A DNA stretch of 64,000 nt. It comes from Micromussa lordhowensis. Taxonomy: Eukaryota > Cnidaria > Anthozoa > Scleractinia > Lobophylliidae. This document shows, piece by piece, positions 45,850 through 56,780 of the stretch. Position 1 is the stretch's first letter. The number at the start of each line of letters is the position of its first letter. The position numbers and the translations under genes were made by a program. Below the pieces are notes generated by a model. That model searched no databases. It was not told where the DNA came from and was given only the letters and a program-made list of their open reading frames with translations. The DNA lies in NCBI GenBank assembly GCA_964020085.1, contig OZ026608.1, forward strand, positions 4,460,390-4,524,389. The letters run 5' to 3'.

Positions 45850-46207
45850 ATCACTTATTCTGTCAAATTAATTCCGACAGATTAGCTTCTTTTGAACTTT
45901 CCGACCGTCTTTTGTGAAAACGAAAATAAGCCGACCCAATAGCTTTCAGTAGCCACACCACAGTATTAAAATATCATTGAGGATTTCCTGCTAACTTGGG
46001 CTTCGTTCAACGAAAAAAAAGATTCATTAATTTAAGTGGGCATCATTGTGGAGACTAAAACATACAGTTTCTAAGGTGATTAATAGCATATACATGCTTC
46101 GCGGATGTTATTAAAAAGCGTGAACCCGGATTCGAAGACTACCAAAAGACATCTACTTTTTGGCATTATTGAAGGTTTGATTCATTTGAACCATTGTACA
46201 GCTTAAT

Positions 46208-47062
46208 ATGTCAATGTGGTTTTGGATCGTGTGTTGGATAACATCTACCATCGCAATTGTTGGAAATGCGACGGTTATTTACGTCGTCTTAACAAGAGGA
46301 GCGCTTCGAAGTACTGCGAACATTTTCATCTCGTCCCTGGCAGCTTCCGACTTGGGTGTAGGATTTTGGATGGTTCCATTTTTATATTTTGCAGCGCATT
46401 ACACGTCAAACGAAAAGACTTTGGAAGGTTTTGACTTTCTCCATTCCATTTTCTTTACAGCTTCGGTGTTGAATTTATGCTTCATGGCCGTTGACCGCTA
46501 CATCGCCATCGCTTTTCCATACAAGTACCTAGCGGTTATGACGCGAAGACGAGTGACATTCCTTGTTTCTTTCTCTTGGTTGGTAGCTATTTTAACAAGT
46601 TTAATTCCTTTGCTGTAGATTAAAGGCGAGCGGGAAGAAGTGGAAAAAGCCAATAGCGTGTTCTACCCAACTATATCTCTTGTCTTTGTCCTAACTTCGT
46701 ACGCAGTCCTTATCCCAGCGACATTGCATGTGTACCTTATTACAAAACGACACTTTCATCGCATAAATGCTGTAAATCTTCAGCTAAAATTTAACCACAG
46801 AAACCGTGAGATAAAGTTCCGTTCTATAGACATCTCTTCATCCAAGTTACTCATCGTTGCTGCTATTCTGTTTATCTTTTGCTACTCCGCACAATTGTGG
46901 CAAGAAATGTGCGACCTGTGTGGAAATTGTTCATCTTTTCTAGACCTGACGATGTTTTTATTGTTGCTAAACTCAGCAATAAACCCGTTTGTTTACGCTC
47001 TGCACAAGAGAGACATCAAGAGAGAGCTGAAAAGTATATCCAAGCACTGTTGCAACTCTTAA
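46208..47062 (+). pseudogene. Class A GPCR, intronless, with one in-frame TAG
   Basis: One continuous frame of 285 codons containing a single stop, TAG at 46616-46618, after IPLL at the end of TM4. Seven-TM hallmarks are otherwise present: GNATVIY (TM1), SLAASDLG (TM2, D2.50), CFMAVDRYIAI (DRY, end of TM3), a TM5 region (SLVFVLTSYAVLIPATLHVYL), FIFCYSAQLW (TM6) and LNSAINPFVYAL (NPxxY, TM7), ending with a short tail with CC. The conserved cysteine at 3.25 is absent and the second extracellular loop is very short, as in the melanocortin/lipid/adenosine-related group; TM6 lacks CWxP. Ligand unknown. Either a recent pseudogene, a polymorphic null or an assembly error; no other defect is visible. 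Upstream stops support the ATG at 46208 unless a splice acceptor (GTACAG at 46195-46200) is used. Confidence 0.82.
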
Positions 47063-47320
47063 TCGTTATCCACCTGTTGATAAATATAGAGAATATTACA
47101 TATCTGCCAAGAAACAAGAAGTTTATCTTTGAGCGACAAAGCATCATCGCAAATAAAGTGATTTTTTTCTATGACTGAAATAAGGATGGCTCAAAATTTT
47201 TAAGCATTGTTACAACTCTTAATAATTGTTGTTTGCCTGTTGGTAAATATGGATAATATTGCATATCTGCGAAGAGAAATATGAAGTTTATCTCTGGGTG
47301 ACATCATCGCAAATAAAGTG
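47044..47320 (+). repeat. Tandem duplication of the GPCR 3' end
   Basis: About 150 bp beginning at the last GPCR codons (GCACTGTTGCAACTCTTAA) and ending at CATCATCGCAAATAAAGTG (47143-47161) is repeated as GCATTGTTACAACTCTTAA ... CATCATCGCAAATAAAGTG (about 47203-47321). Each copy has an AATAAA, so two poly(A) sites exist. Confidence 0.8.
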
Positions 47321-48243
47321 AAATGTTATTTTTTTTTTGTGTAAGATAAGGATGACTTAATAATTCTAAGCCAAACGAGCGATATATACATATCTACATA
47401 TTTTATAACATCTTCTTTAATTAGCCGTCCTCGACTGTAAGATTGTTCCCTGGAATCATCGATTTGCCATGACAAAATCTTACAAAGCGCATCGACAACG
47501 TCCAAAAAAAGATTAGAAATAATTGCTTTTTGATGGAGACTTATTGGTTTTCCTATAAGATCATCAAAGCCAGAAAAGGAAAGAAAAACAAGTAAAATGT
47601 AGTTAACATTTTTCACTCATACCCCGATAATCTCAAGTTCGTCTCCAGGGTTTCTCGGCTTTGTTCTTTCAAGATGGCGTCTCTTTTTTCACCAGCTTCA
47701 AAGGAAACGTTGTTTTTTGAGACCGCTTACTTCAATCGTTGAGTGCCGAGTAAGATATGTGACGCCTTATGAATTGTTTTAAAAAAACCTTTCTCGGTAT
47801 TTCTATATTTCGTTTACAAAGGTTTAGTTTTAAAACTGCTATAAAGCCGGCACATACAGAAGTTTAGAAGCTTAGCCGAGGACCTGGTGGGGAAATTTGG
47901 GGGCCACTCATTAGTGTCATGGCAGCAATCGTATAAATGCAAGTGCAAGTAAAGATTTACACAACGAGAGATATCTGAACATTCTCTAGAAATTGCACGA
48001 GCCTTAACGGAGGTGAGTGCAATTTGAAAGAAGTTTTAAATATCACTCGCAGTGTAAATCCTTATTTGCTCGAGCTTTCATACGAGTGCCAATTAAGAAT
48101 TAACGATAAACCTTCCTGCTCTCTTCCAATCACAATGAGGTACTTTTCTTTGTCATATAATAAAGGTAATTGTGACATTTAAAGAATCATTCAAAAAATA
48201 GACGGGTATAGATCGTTTTTTTTTTCGTGAAAAAGAAAACCTG
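47321..48243. other. Intergenic sequence, no gene recognised
   Basis: Short overlapping frames only; no domain, RNA gene or repeat recognised. Confidence 0.5.
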
Positions 48244-48602
48244 TTAAAGATGATTTTCAGTCCGTACTGCGCACTCTCGAGAGTTTGTTTGCGTTTTTTA
48301 TGTTTTGTTTCATGTACGACATCATAAAACATAAACATTTCGCAACTTCTTACATGAAGTTAATATAAAGTTTCAAAAGAAAAGCCATTATGGATGTAAA
48401 GCGGTCGAAGCTTTATGCTTCGTTCTTTCTCATATCACTTGACGAAACAACTTCGTAGCTGTAAAATGAAGCTGTTGGAAAGAGAATTTGAAAGGCCTCA
48501 AAGATAAGGTATGTGGTTCGCATTCCATCGAGTGGGAACTTATAATGTTTATAAACATTAGGGTACTGAGACTGCGCAGTACGGACTGGAAATCATCTTT
48601 AA
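48244..48602. mobile_element. 359-bp MITE with about 30-bp terminal inverted repeats
   Basis: TTAAAGATGATTTTCAGTCCGTACTGCGCA at the left end is mirrored by TGCGCAGTACGGACTGGAAATCATCTTTAA at the right. A lone related end (TTAAAGATGATTTCCAGTTCGTACTGCACA) is at about 53626, so the family is present more than once here. The TTAA ends could be the target duplication. Confidence 0.85.
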
Positions 48603-48890
48603 AACAATTCTCGTACCAGAGCAGAAATTATCATGTTTAGACAAGATGAACAAGATTAAACTAAAGTGAAATATTTCTGTACTATAAAATTTAATTGCAT
48701 TTTCAAGCAAACAGGGTTGGGAATAAATATATTTATCAATGAATTATATTTTGTTGATAAACAAACTTTTCATTATTAAAAAATGTATGAGAATATGTAG
48801 AGTATTAAAACACTAATTCCAAGCTTTGTTTCGATCCTTCACAAATTCTGCAGTGTGAACAACACTCTTTATTCACTTTTAATTACAATT

Positions 48891-49978
48891 TTATTTCATT
48901 TCTTTCCTCTTCTTTGACTTGTTGACATTTTTGTCCCGAGATGCTGGAACGCTTTGATAAATGGATGCGGCATTGTTACTCTCTGAGCCACAACACCCAA
49001 ACCCAACACAAGCTTCTCCTTCCTCAAAGATATTTCCGGGGCACTGGGCGTCACATTGATCGTCTGCGAGCTTATCCGAGGGAAGGCTGTTTAAACACAG
49101 ACAGCGGTCAGAAATGGTTGCAGCATAAGTGATGCCGTTCTCGACGCAGTAATCTATGCAAACGGAATTGGCATTCTGGGGGTCATTTCTACTCTCCTCT
49201 GGGTTTACTCCAGTTATTTCGAAGCAGCCTTCGTGTACGATGAAATTTCCAAATCCATCCTTGCTTGAGGACACTTGATTAACTGAATGGCGACCTTGAA
49301 AAGAGTCAAAATAAAAATTAAGACACAATGAGAAAATTCTTAAAAAAAAATAGTTCGATAGTTTCTGACCATGTTTTCATAAAAATGTTGCTTATTTTAA
49401 GATCTGTTGACGCATCACAATTCAGGGCAGTCACTCAGTTTAAGTGCATTATTTAACTTTGAAGGTTTTTTAGCTGTGTTCACTAAGTGACAAATTGGCC
49501 ACGTCAATCAAACTTGAAACTTGTTTCTTACTAATTCATCTCGCGGAGTTTCTTTTTCAGTTTTATAATATCAAACGAGAGACTAGTCGTTTACGATAGA
49601 ATTCAGTCATTCAGATACTATTGAAAGTATTAAAGCCAGTCTTGACTAAGGCGAAAAGTGTGAAGCAGTGTTTTGTACAATATTTATTTTCTGCTTGGCT
49701 GTAAACATGAGGAAAAAGTAGCTTCTATGAGCTTGAGTAATTCTACATTTTCCTTCGCGCACTAACGCCTAGTTACAATGATCTAGATGAACACCAATAT
49801 TAAAATAACGACACACTTTTTTAAAAAAATAATTACACTAAAACCAGCGTGTTTCAAAAAACTAAATGTGAATCCGATTTTTCTACAGATGTGTACCTTT
49901 CTTTCCGTGTACAATATTCCCACAGCTTGTTAACAGCCAAACGGTAAAAAACGCTATTCTGGAAAACTGTAGCACCAT
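48891..49978 (-). CDS. Secreted WSC-like cysteine-rich protein, copy 1
   Basis: Two exons, 49978-49897 (82 bases, donor AAAG/GTACAC) and 49294-48891 (acceptor TTCAAG/GTCG); joined in phase 1 they give 161 residues. Exon 1 encodes a signal peptide (MVLQFSRIAFFTVWLLTSCG). The mature part (about 45-135) has a WSC-like pattern: HEGCFEI, CIDYCVENGITYAAT, RCLCLNSLP, QCDAQCPGN and CCGSESNNAASIY. WSC domains are extracellular, probably carbohydrate-binding. The end is basic (NKSKKRKEMK). The terminal CGG-type motif is changed to CCG. Its neighbour at 50986 is a paralogue with the same exon structure and phase; both are minus strand, 1 kb apart. Could act in mucus, matrix or innate recognition, but that is only inference. 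Confidence 0.82.
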
Positions 49979-50985
49979 CGCGATATACAGACTGTGTTAA
50001 GACTTTGATCTCTATACGGGATTCGATTTGGTGAGACTAAAGTTGACTGAAGAGGTTAGTTTAAAAAGGGTTTGTTGTCGCTAATAATTCATTCTTACTT
50101 TATTTTGTTACCAGCAAGTAATGCGACAAAGATTTGAACAATTGCCGTAACAATGAATGGAAAACACAGGTTGTATTTTCCGCTGTCATCGTGCGATTGT
50201 CACCGTGACAGGAGATATTTTCAGAGTGATGCAATTGAATTTTTTCTGTCAACTTTTTTCATTGCATTTCACAGATTTTTTATGTGCAAAAATGTCAAAT
50301 TTGTTTGGAATAAAGCTGTTTTTGTGACACCAATGAAGTGTTATGAAATCTCTTGGAAAATTTGGAACAGAATCAAATAACACATAGTCAATTTTGAGTA
50401 ATTTGATGTTTTCAAAAGGACTCATTTCCCAAAGCAGAGTGGTCTTATGTCGATCGAGTTTTTAAGTATATGGTGTAAGTAAGTGGTGTGAAAGAGAAAC
50501 TGAGAAGTCGGAAAGAGGCAATCACAAAACGGATATATAAACTTAATTTATCCCATTCTGGAAAAAGAGTGCATTCTACTTAAAATTTGCATTGTAGTTC
50601 TGAACTACCATCGAGAAGTAAACTTCTGAAACTCATAACTAATTCATTGAGTTTAAACAAAGGAAATCATGGCCGTGACGGTGCTTGGATATCTGATCTT
50701 AATTAGCAAAGATTTTTTAAAGTTTTTTGTACTCTTTTTCCTGTTCAGTTTTAGTTTCGATGGAGACGATGAATCAAACACTCAAGACAGTGTTTAACCA
50801 CATTCCAAACACCTCAAATTCGTCAAAAATACTCCGCTACGCGTCGTAATTTTCAACTCTCTTCGCGGTGTTTAGAAATGTGGTCAAACACGGTCTTTCG
50901 TGTTTAATAAAGTACTAAAACGGCTTTGGATAATGTGGCTTGCTCATTAAAACATTCATATTCCTAGACGTTGTAATTCTTCCTC
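49979..50985. other. Spacer between the WSC-like genes
   Basis: No gene; probably contains the promoter of copy 1 and the 3' end of copy 2. A short plus-strand open frame at 50153-50380 has no support. Confidence 0.5.
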
Positions 50986-52043
50986 TCAACATGTCTTACC
51001 TTTTTTATCGAAGTTTCTGTGTGGCACTATACTTATGGCCTGAATCACAGTCATGGTATTGTTGGTCAAAGAACCACAGCAATCAATACCGTCGCAGGAA
51101 TCTTCTTCGGTAGCTCCAGAGTTGAATCGAACAGGGTTTGGGCAGGTAGTTTTACATTGATCTGCAGAAACGAGTCCTGAAGGACGATCACTGAAGCAGA
51201 GGCATCGCTCGCCAATGGTGGCAGAATAATTCTTTCCCTCATTCTTGCAGAAATCATTGCACACATAATTGTTGTTCTGGGGGTCATTTCTTTCTTTTTC
51301 CGGCGTTCCGTTCAGCTCGAAGCAGCCTTCGTATAAAAGAAACTGCTCCCAGAAACTATCGGGGAGACCAATATCTGAAGAAGCCGAGTTTGCAATCGAC
51401 TTCAAGTTCTTCTCAGATGGATAACCTGAAAAAGGTACAAATAAAAAAAAAACGAAAAGCAATTTTACTTGTTGGAAAACGAATATACACAGATGTCTTA
51501 ATTCAAATCAAGACTAGATAGATAAATTTTAAACTGACTTTCCTAAAAGTTGTTGTTTTTATACGAATCTGATTCTGGTCGACCTAACTCGCCTTGTTTC
51601 TCGTGATTAAATTGAACTTCCTAGCTTCAAATGTGAAAAACGTCTAACATATTGCCGAAATTCGTTATCATTTCATTAATTTTGACCCTTTGCTAGTAAT
51701 ATGGACTACCTCTCTCGACTGAGGTCAGTGATAGAGGTTTCGACCCTGGTTTCGGAAGATCAAAGTTGTCCCCTTTCGAATAGTGAAACTTGAAAGTCTG
51801 TTTCCCAAGTTGTACTTAAGTCTTTGTCAGTGACAAGACGTCTGACAACACAACAAGGGGGGAATTTTCCAGTCCGTGTAGGCTGATTAACACATTTGGC
51901 ACGAAATGCTTTACACACATCACATTTTTGGTAGAAAAGGGAATTTAGATATGCTTACCTTCCATTCCGTGAATGAAAGTCCCACAAGCAAACAACAGCC
52001 AAAAGCTGGCGCCTAGTAGTATTTCAGTATGCCGTGAAACCAT
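50986..52043 (-). CDS. Secreted WSC-like cysteine-rich protein, copy 2
   Basis: Exon 1 is 52043-51959 (85 bases, donor GAAG/GTAAGC) and exon 2 is 51425-50986 (acceptor TTTTTCAG/GTTATC), phase 1, giving 174 residues. Signal peptide MVSRHTEILLGASFWLLFAC. Mature pattern parallels copy 1: YEGCFELNG, RNDPQNNNYVCNDFC, NYSATIGERCLCFSDRPSG, QCKTTCPN and CDGIDCCGSLTNN, so a WSC-like domain with the same CCG variant. Near the end a donor-like AAAAAG/GTAAGA occurs just before the stop, so a further 3' exon is possible. The pair arose by tandem duplication. Confidence 0.82.
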
Positions 52044-52869
52044 CTTAAGACCTTCGACTGCTTAAATGTTTGTTAGCTGGAGATGACCGATGGTAATTGT
52101 TGCATTGGAAAGTGTTTTGTGATAATCACGCATTCATATCTTATTTCGCTACCAGCAAGTCGTGCCACAGAGATGTGAACAATTACTATAAGGTTAAATA
52201 GAAAAGACAGGTTGTATTTTGCATAGTTGTCAACCATGGAATATATCCTTGAACTGTCTGCTTACTATTTCGTACATCTCAGTGTCACTTTTTGTTATTG
52301 TATGAGGCAGGTTTCATCTCCTTTTTTCTTGCAAAGAAGCTGTCAGATGTATATTGTAAGCGATAGCAATTTTAAACTTTTCTTTGGAATCTCAACCGGA
52401 CAACAACCTTAAAAAAAGAAACTTTGACTGACGGAACAAAAGGAAGTCGCGTCGATGCTTTCAATAGGGTCAGTTTTCTTACAGAAAGTAGTAAGGGACG
52501 TACGTCAAAAGCGTTTGCTTGTTCATCAAAAGCTCTACGAAACGTTTGTTCATTGTTTTTTCAGTTGCCCTCATGTTTTGTTCCCGCATTTCCAGGCGCC
52601 TCTCAGGCGTGTTGTCCCTTAAAATTGAGGAGCGCCTTGTTTGTCAGTCCTCCTAGATTCTCAATGCCTTTTTTTACGCGGATTCGTGCGCGTTAAACCG
52701 TGTGACATGAGTGTTTTCTCGGAGACGTTTTCAGCTTTTTTTGCCCTACTTTTGACTGCAGCTCGTAGTGAGGGTGTAGCTGTTGTATGAAAGGCTTAGA
52801 TGCCTGTGAACAGGTGCACTGGTAGGTAAGGTAAAGTCACGTACGAGCCAAGTGGCCCATCAGGCTGGA
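52044..52869. other. Sequence upstream of WSC-like copy 2, no gene
   Basis: No coding sequence recognised; the 90-codon frame at 52424-52696 has no domain. Confidence 0.45.
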
Positions 52870-53155
52870 GCTTATCTCAGTTTCTGTAACCTTTGTATTT
52901 GTCCCACCCCCCCCCCCCCTGGATGGGATGCTAGTCCATCACAGGGTTACCCCCAAGCATTAAATTTGCCGGTACCCATTCATACACCTGGCTGGAGAGA
53001 GGTACTTTGATAGTGTCTTGCCCAAGGGGGGTCCTGGCTAGAACTCAAACCAGGACTACTCGATCCAGAGACGAGTGCACAAATCAAGAGGCCATTTACA
53101 CTTAGTGTGTACATTCTTCTAATATTCCGTAGTGTCTTCTCTTTCTTTCTTTATT
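52870..53155. repeat. Duplicated repeat block, copy next to methyltransferase 1
   Basis: CCTTTGTATTTGTCCCACCC, GGATGGGATGCTAGTCCATC, GAGACGAGTGCACAAA and TTCTCTTTCTTTCTTTAT match 58700-58982 almost throughout. In both places it precedes a methyltransferase 3' flank, so it belongs to the duplicated segment. Confidence 0.85.
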
Positions 53156-54229
53156 CCCTTTCTTTTACCTAAATTAAGTCTTGTAATTTAATAATTTTGG
53201 TACGTATAATTATTATAATTATGCCTTTTACTTACGTACGTCAAAATGTAAATGAAGGATAAAGAACCTGTATTAGTATTGTAAGTGGCGATAGTACCTT
53301 TGTTGTATTATAAGTACGTAAGTAGCTTTCAGGCTTTATCGTATTGTAGTAGTGTAATAATAAAATGAAATAAAAAAATAATAAAAAACATGAGGCCACT
53401 GCGCCGCCCTGCCTTGGTGTGTTGAAAGGTGGATAACATGTTTAAAGTATAGTCTCAGGAATGGGTCGACCCCGATTCCTTTAGCCTTGTTTCAGTCAGT
53501 AACATACAATATAAATTTTTGTTTCAATCAGTAATATACAAAAATTTAACATGTGAGAGAGTATATGTTCTACACAGTACCGTATTAACAGTTCAACAAA
53601 GTTTGAATGCTCAACTTAAAGCTGGTTAAAGATGATTTCCAGTTCGTACTGCACAGTCTAAAGTGGATCTTGACATAACCCCATGAAGCACAGTGGGCTT
53701 TAATTCGATTGTAGAACGCACATTGAAGACGGTAAAATTATTGTCAAAAATCCAAGCGAAAAATCACCGATATAACGCACTTCGACGATAAGCCACACAC
53801 AACACATATAATTTTCATGCAATTACCACGCCTTTTTTACTTTCTTACTCAACAAAACAAGAAAAACGACAAGAGAAGACAATTTGTCTCGTCTCTGTCC
53901 TTATTGCGAGCCTTTTTTTGTCTGAATAAATAAAAAACACCGGTGAAAGCTCCACTATATCAAAAAAACCGCAGATACTCGTCGTCTCACTTAGAGGTTT
54001 AAATCAAGGATTCTAGTCTCACTTAGGGTGTTCAGGACAAAATGGCTGCACTAACAGAAATAATAACACAAAACCCCCTCCCGCTTACGTTTTTACTCTC
54101 TCGAGTCCAGTTTACTAGAGCGGACTCTTTTCCCAAACAGCGGTTGGTAATCCAGCGTCTTCCGTTTCAAGTGGTATCATAAACCACGAGCCACGCCCTA
54201 ATTGATCTCCTTTACGGTTTTGATTCAAA
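53156..54229. other. About 1.07 kb present only in methyltransferase block 1
   Basis: In the second block the repeat is separated from the methyltransferase 3' flank by only some 25 bp, so this stretch was either inserted here or lost there. It carries a lone end of the 48244 MITE family (about 53626). No gene seen. Confidence 0.6.
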
Positions 54230-54353
54230 TTTTCCGATGATATCCTCGATCTTTTCATATAGGAGTCCCCCACCCCACCCCCCGCAGAAAATCCAGAAAG
54301 TGTCTGGTAAGCAGTCTAGCATTAAATGTAAAGGAGGACAGTTTCATTCGCTC

Positions 54354-55118
54354 TCACTCTGATCCCTCTTCTCGTTTCACAAACTCCACAAGACACACAT
54401 CTATGTCTTGTTGTTTGTCTGCGAGCTCAAAAAGAAAGTTGTTTCTGGAATAGACTCTGTAACTCCAGCCCGTTTCGCTCACTACTCTATTGAACAGCTC
54501 TCTGGAACCTAAATTGAAAGAGAAAGCAACAAAGATCCTTCCCGTTTTCTTAAGAAATGTTTTGGCTTCCGAAAGAAAACGGCGAAAGCTCTGGTACCAT
54601 GGATCAAGGAGACTGCGCGTGAGCAGATCTAAATCGATCCCAGGCTCCGTGTGTTGGCCAGCCCAAGGGATATTCCAGTAGATCGTGTCGAAATTTTTTC
54701 CGGCGAATATTTTGTGGTTAAACACGTCGGCAGTCACGACTTTCACTTGAGCATCGACTCCGTGCATCTTTGCATTTTCTATGGTGTTTTCCACAGCAGT
54801 GGTGTTGATGTCTGTGCCCAAGACATGAATCTTTTTCGAAGCTAAAGCTACGAGAATTGAGGTGTACCCTGCTCCACAGCCAACTTCCAGGAAATCAAAA
54901 GACTCTTTCTCAACTTTCTTTGTCAACTCTCCTTTAACCACTTCAAGAATCTCTTTGTTCATAAACTCTGTGATATCAAGCGAAGGGCCTGGGTGGAAAA
55001 CCTCTGGATAAATCAGAAAATTCTTTCCCAGCACACTTGTAAGCGGCCTGTTTGCGGCTAATGACCGCATCTCATCTACGGTAGCCATGTGCTCTTTGAC
55101 CTCGTTTAACGTGCCCAT
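54354..55118 (-). CDS. Class I SAM-dependent methyltransferase, copy 1
   Basis: 254 residues in one frame, ATG 55118. A Rossmann-type methyltransferase: motif I FLEVGCGAGYTS (about 77-88), the acidic post-I motif GTDIN, an AVENTIENAKMHG helix, a VVTADVFN motif II region, and NIPWAGQ (about 150) in the position of the NPPY motif of HemK/PrmC/TrmN6-like N-methyltransferases. The substrate is unknown; no signal peptide, so probably cytosolic. A splice-acceptor-like TTTTTCTTCTTACAG lies directly upstream of the C before the ATG, and the same holds for copy 2, suggesting a 5' exon (non-coding or short) that I cannot place. Copy 2 is at 59137, with conserved 3' flank (CAGAAAATCCAGAAAG). Confidence 0.85.
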   Translation of the reverse strand: MGTLNEVKEHMATVDEMRSLAANRPLTSVLGKNFLIYPEVFHPGPSLDITEFMNKEILEVVKGELTKKVEKESFDFLEVGCGAGYTSILVALASKKIHVLGTDINTTAVENTIENAKMHGVDAQVKVVTADVFNHKIFAGKNFDTIYWNIPWAGQHTEPGIDLDLLTRSLLDPWYQSFRRFLSEAKTFLKKTGRIFVAFSFNLGSRELFNRVVSETGWSYRVYSRNNFLFELADKQQDIDVCLVEFVKREEGSE

Positions 55119-55559
55119 GCTGTAAGAAGAAAAAGAACGAGGAAGCCAATTACTCCGTTCTTTGTATTAGCAGAGCTCCGTAACTATACGAACAGAACAT
55201 AATTCATGCATGGAAATAGAAAACCATGACACTCTTTTCTTTGAAGGTCAACATGGCTAGCCGCGTAGATCGCGAACAAGTGCGCCCTACAATAGGTCGA
55301 ACAAGGCATGCAGCCATGATTTACAGCGTACATTAATGTATAACAAGGAGCCCGCTGTCCATATCACGGGTTCAGGTTTAGAGCTCATCAAGGTCACGTG
55401 TATTTTTTAAGTTGACCGCTTACCAGGAACTGGTTTTTGATCTTATCGCAGGCTCAGGCCAGGTGAATTTTTTGTAATAGGAGCTCCGCTCTTAGGTTTG
55501 GCTAAATCTATATATAGGCCATTCCAAAACTTTAAGAAAAATTAAAATAATGGTTAATC
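55119..55559. other. Upstream of methyltransferase 1, no gene
   Basis: No coding signal; should hold the 5' exon and promoter of the methyltransferase if the conserved acceptor is used. Confidence 0.4.
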
Positions 55560-56780
55560 GACGTTTCGATGTATTAAACATCATTCTCGAGATTGAGTTC
55601 GTTTATGCTAATGTTAAAGTTGTTATGAGAGAGTTGAAGATTTTGAATATCTAAATGCGCATTCCACAGTGCTTGATGTTATGTAAATATTTTATGTAAG
55701 CATCAGTGAATAACTGTACATTGAGTGATAGTTTTAGTTCTTTTATGAGTAACATTTCGTAGCTTTGAGCTTTGAGCTTTGCATTTAAAGTCATCGCTAA
55801 TTATAATGCCTAAAAGCTTATACGCTCTTGCTCGCTCTACGTCTTGGTTTCCAACACTCTGAGCATGTCCTTTGGCATGACTGGTCATGACTCCTGCGCG
55901 CTTCAACAGCCTAAGTGCGTATGCTGCCTTGGCAATTACGTATTCAACGTGAGCTTTGCATTTAAAGTCATCGCTAATTATAATGCCTAAAAGCTTATAC
56001 GTTCTTGCTCTACGTCTTGAATTCCAACACTCATAAGCCCGTTGCTGTAATCGAATTCTTCATCAAATTTACCTTTCAGTTTACATTTTTTGGGATTTAC
56101 TTTTCATCTGCTTTATACAACAACCGTGGATTTCTCGGACAACTAAGTCTAGCATGGTAATAGAGTTTTGTGGGATAATCTCGAATAACAGAGTTTGATC
56201 GATATGATATTAAAGGATCTAAAGCTCATCTAATAATACTGAATGGTCTATGATATCAAATCTACAAAAAAAAAATCCGGACAGAGCAATTACCTGAATC
56301 AATCTCGTGTATAGCTTGCATTAAATAGATCAATGCATGCACTGTCGAGTGTCCATGACGTGCGCATTGACGTGGGTCAATAGTATCAGACACCTGCCCC
56401 AAAAGTCTTTTGTTTGTAAACCCTTCTAAGACTTTTGCCAAACAACTAGTGAGTGCAATCGGTCTCAAGTCTGTTTTAATGTCTTGAGGTGGGGAAGGAG
56501 GGGGAGGGGCAAACTTTAGGGACTGGTGAGATAATTGACTGTTGAGTGTCAGGCACAACCCTCCCCCCCCCCCTCTCAATGATTGATTGTAAATATCTTG
56601 AATTAGTGGCGCTAGCTCGGGTGCGAATTCTTTTAACAATTTATTCGTCATCCCATCTGGTCCAGTCGCTTTATGCGTAGACAATTTGTGCATGTCGGAT
56701 GAAACCGCCTCTACGGGAACAAGCAAATCTGATTGGGCGGGGTTTGGACTGGCGTCAAGGGTATAAACCCCCTACCATTA
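55560..56780 (-). mobile_element. Decayed non-LTR retrotransposon fragment
   Basis: Minus-strand frames read VEAVSSDMHKLSTHKATGPDG and LAPLIQDIYNQS (about 56580-56720), then TDLRPIALTSCLAKVLEGF and DPRQCARHGHSTVHALIYL (about 56330-56480), the order of RVT_1 motifs in Jockey/CR1-type elements. Later segments (NPKKCK, KLLGIIISDDFKCKA, AAYALRLLKRAG) are the thumb region. Stops and frameshifts break it throughout. At the 3' end GATGT-loop-ACATCGAAACGTCG (55560-55590) recalls the hammerhead-like motif at 12010. Confidence 0.8.
55768..56036 (-). repeat. Internal direct duplication in the retrotransposon fragment
   Basis: GAGCTTTGCATTTAAAGTC...GCCTAAAAGCTTATACG.TCTTGCTC...CCAACACTC occurs at about 55768-55860 and again at about 55949-56036, duplicating the codons for KLLGIIISDDFKCKA. 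Confidence 0.85.
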
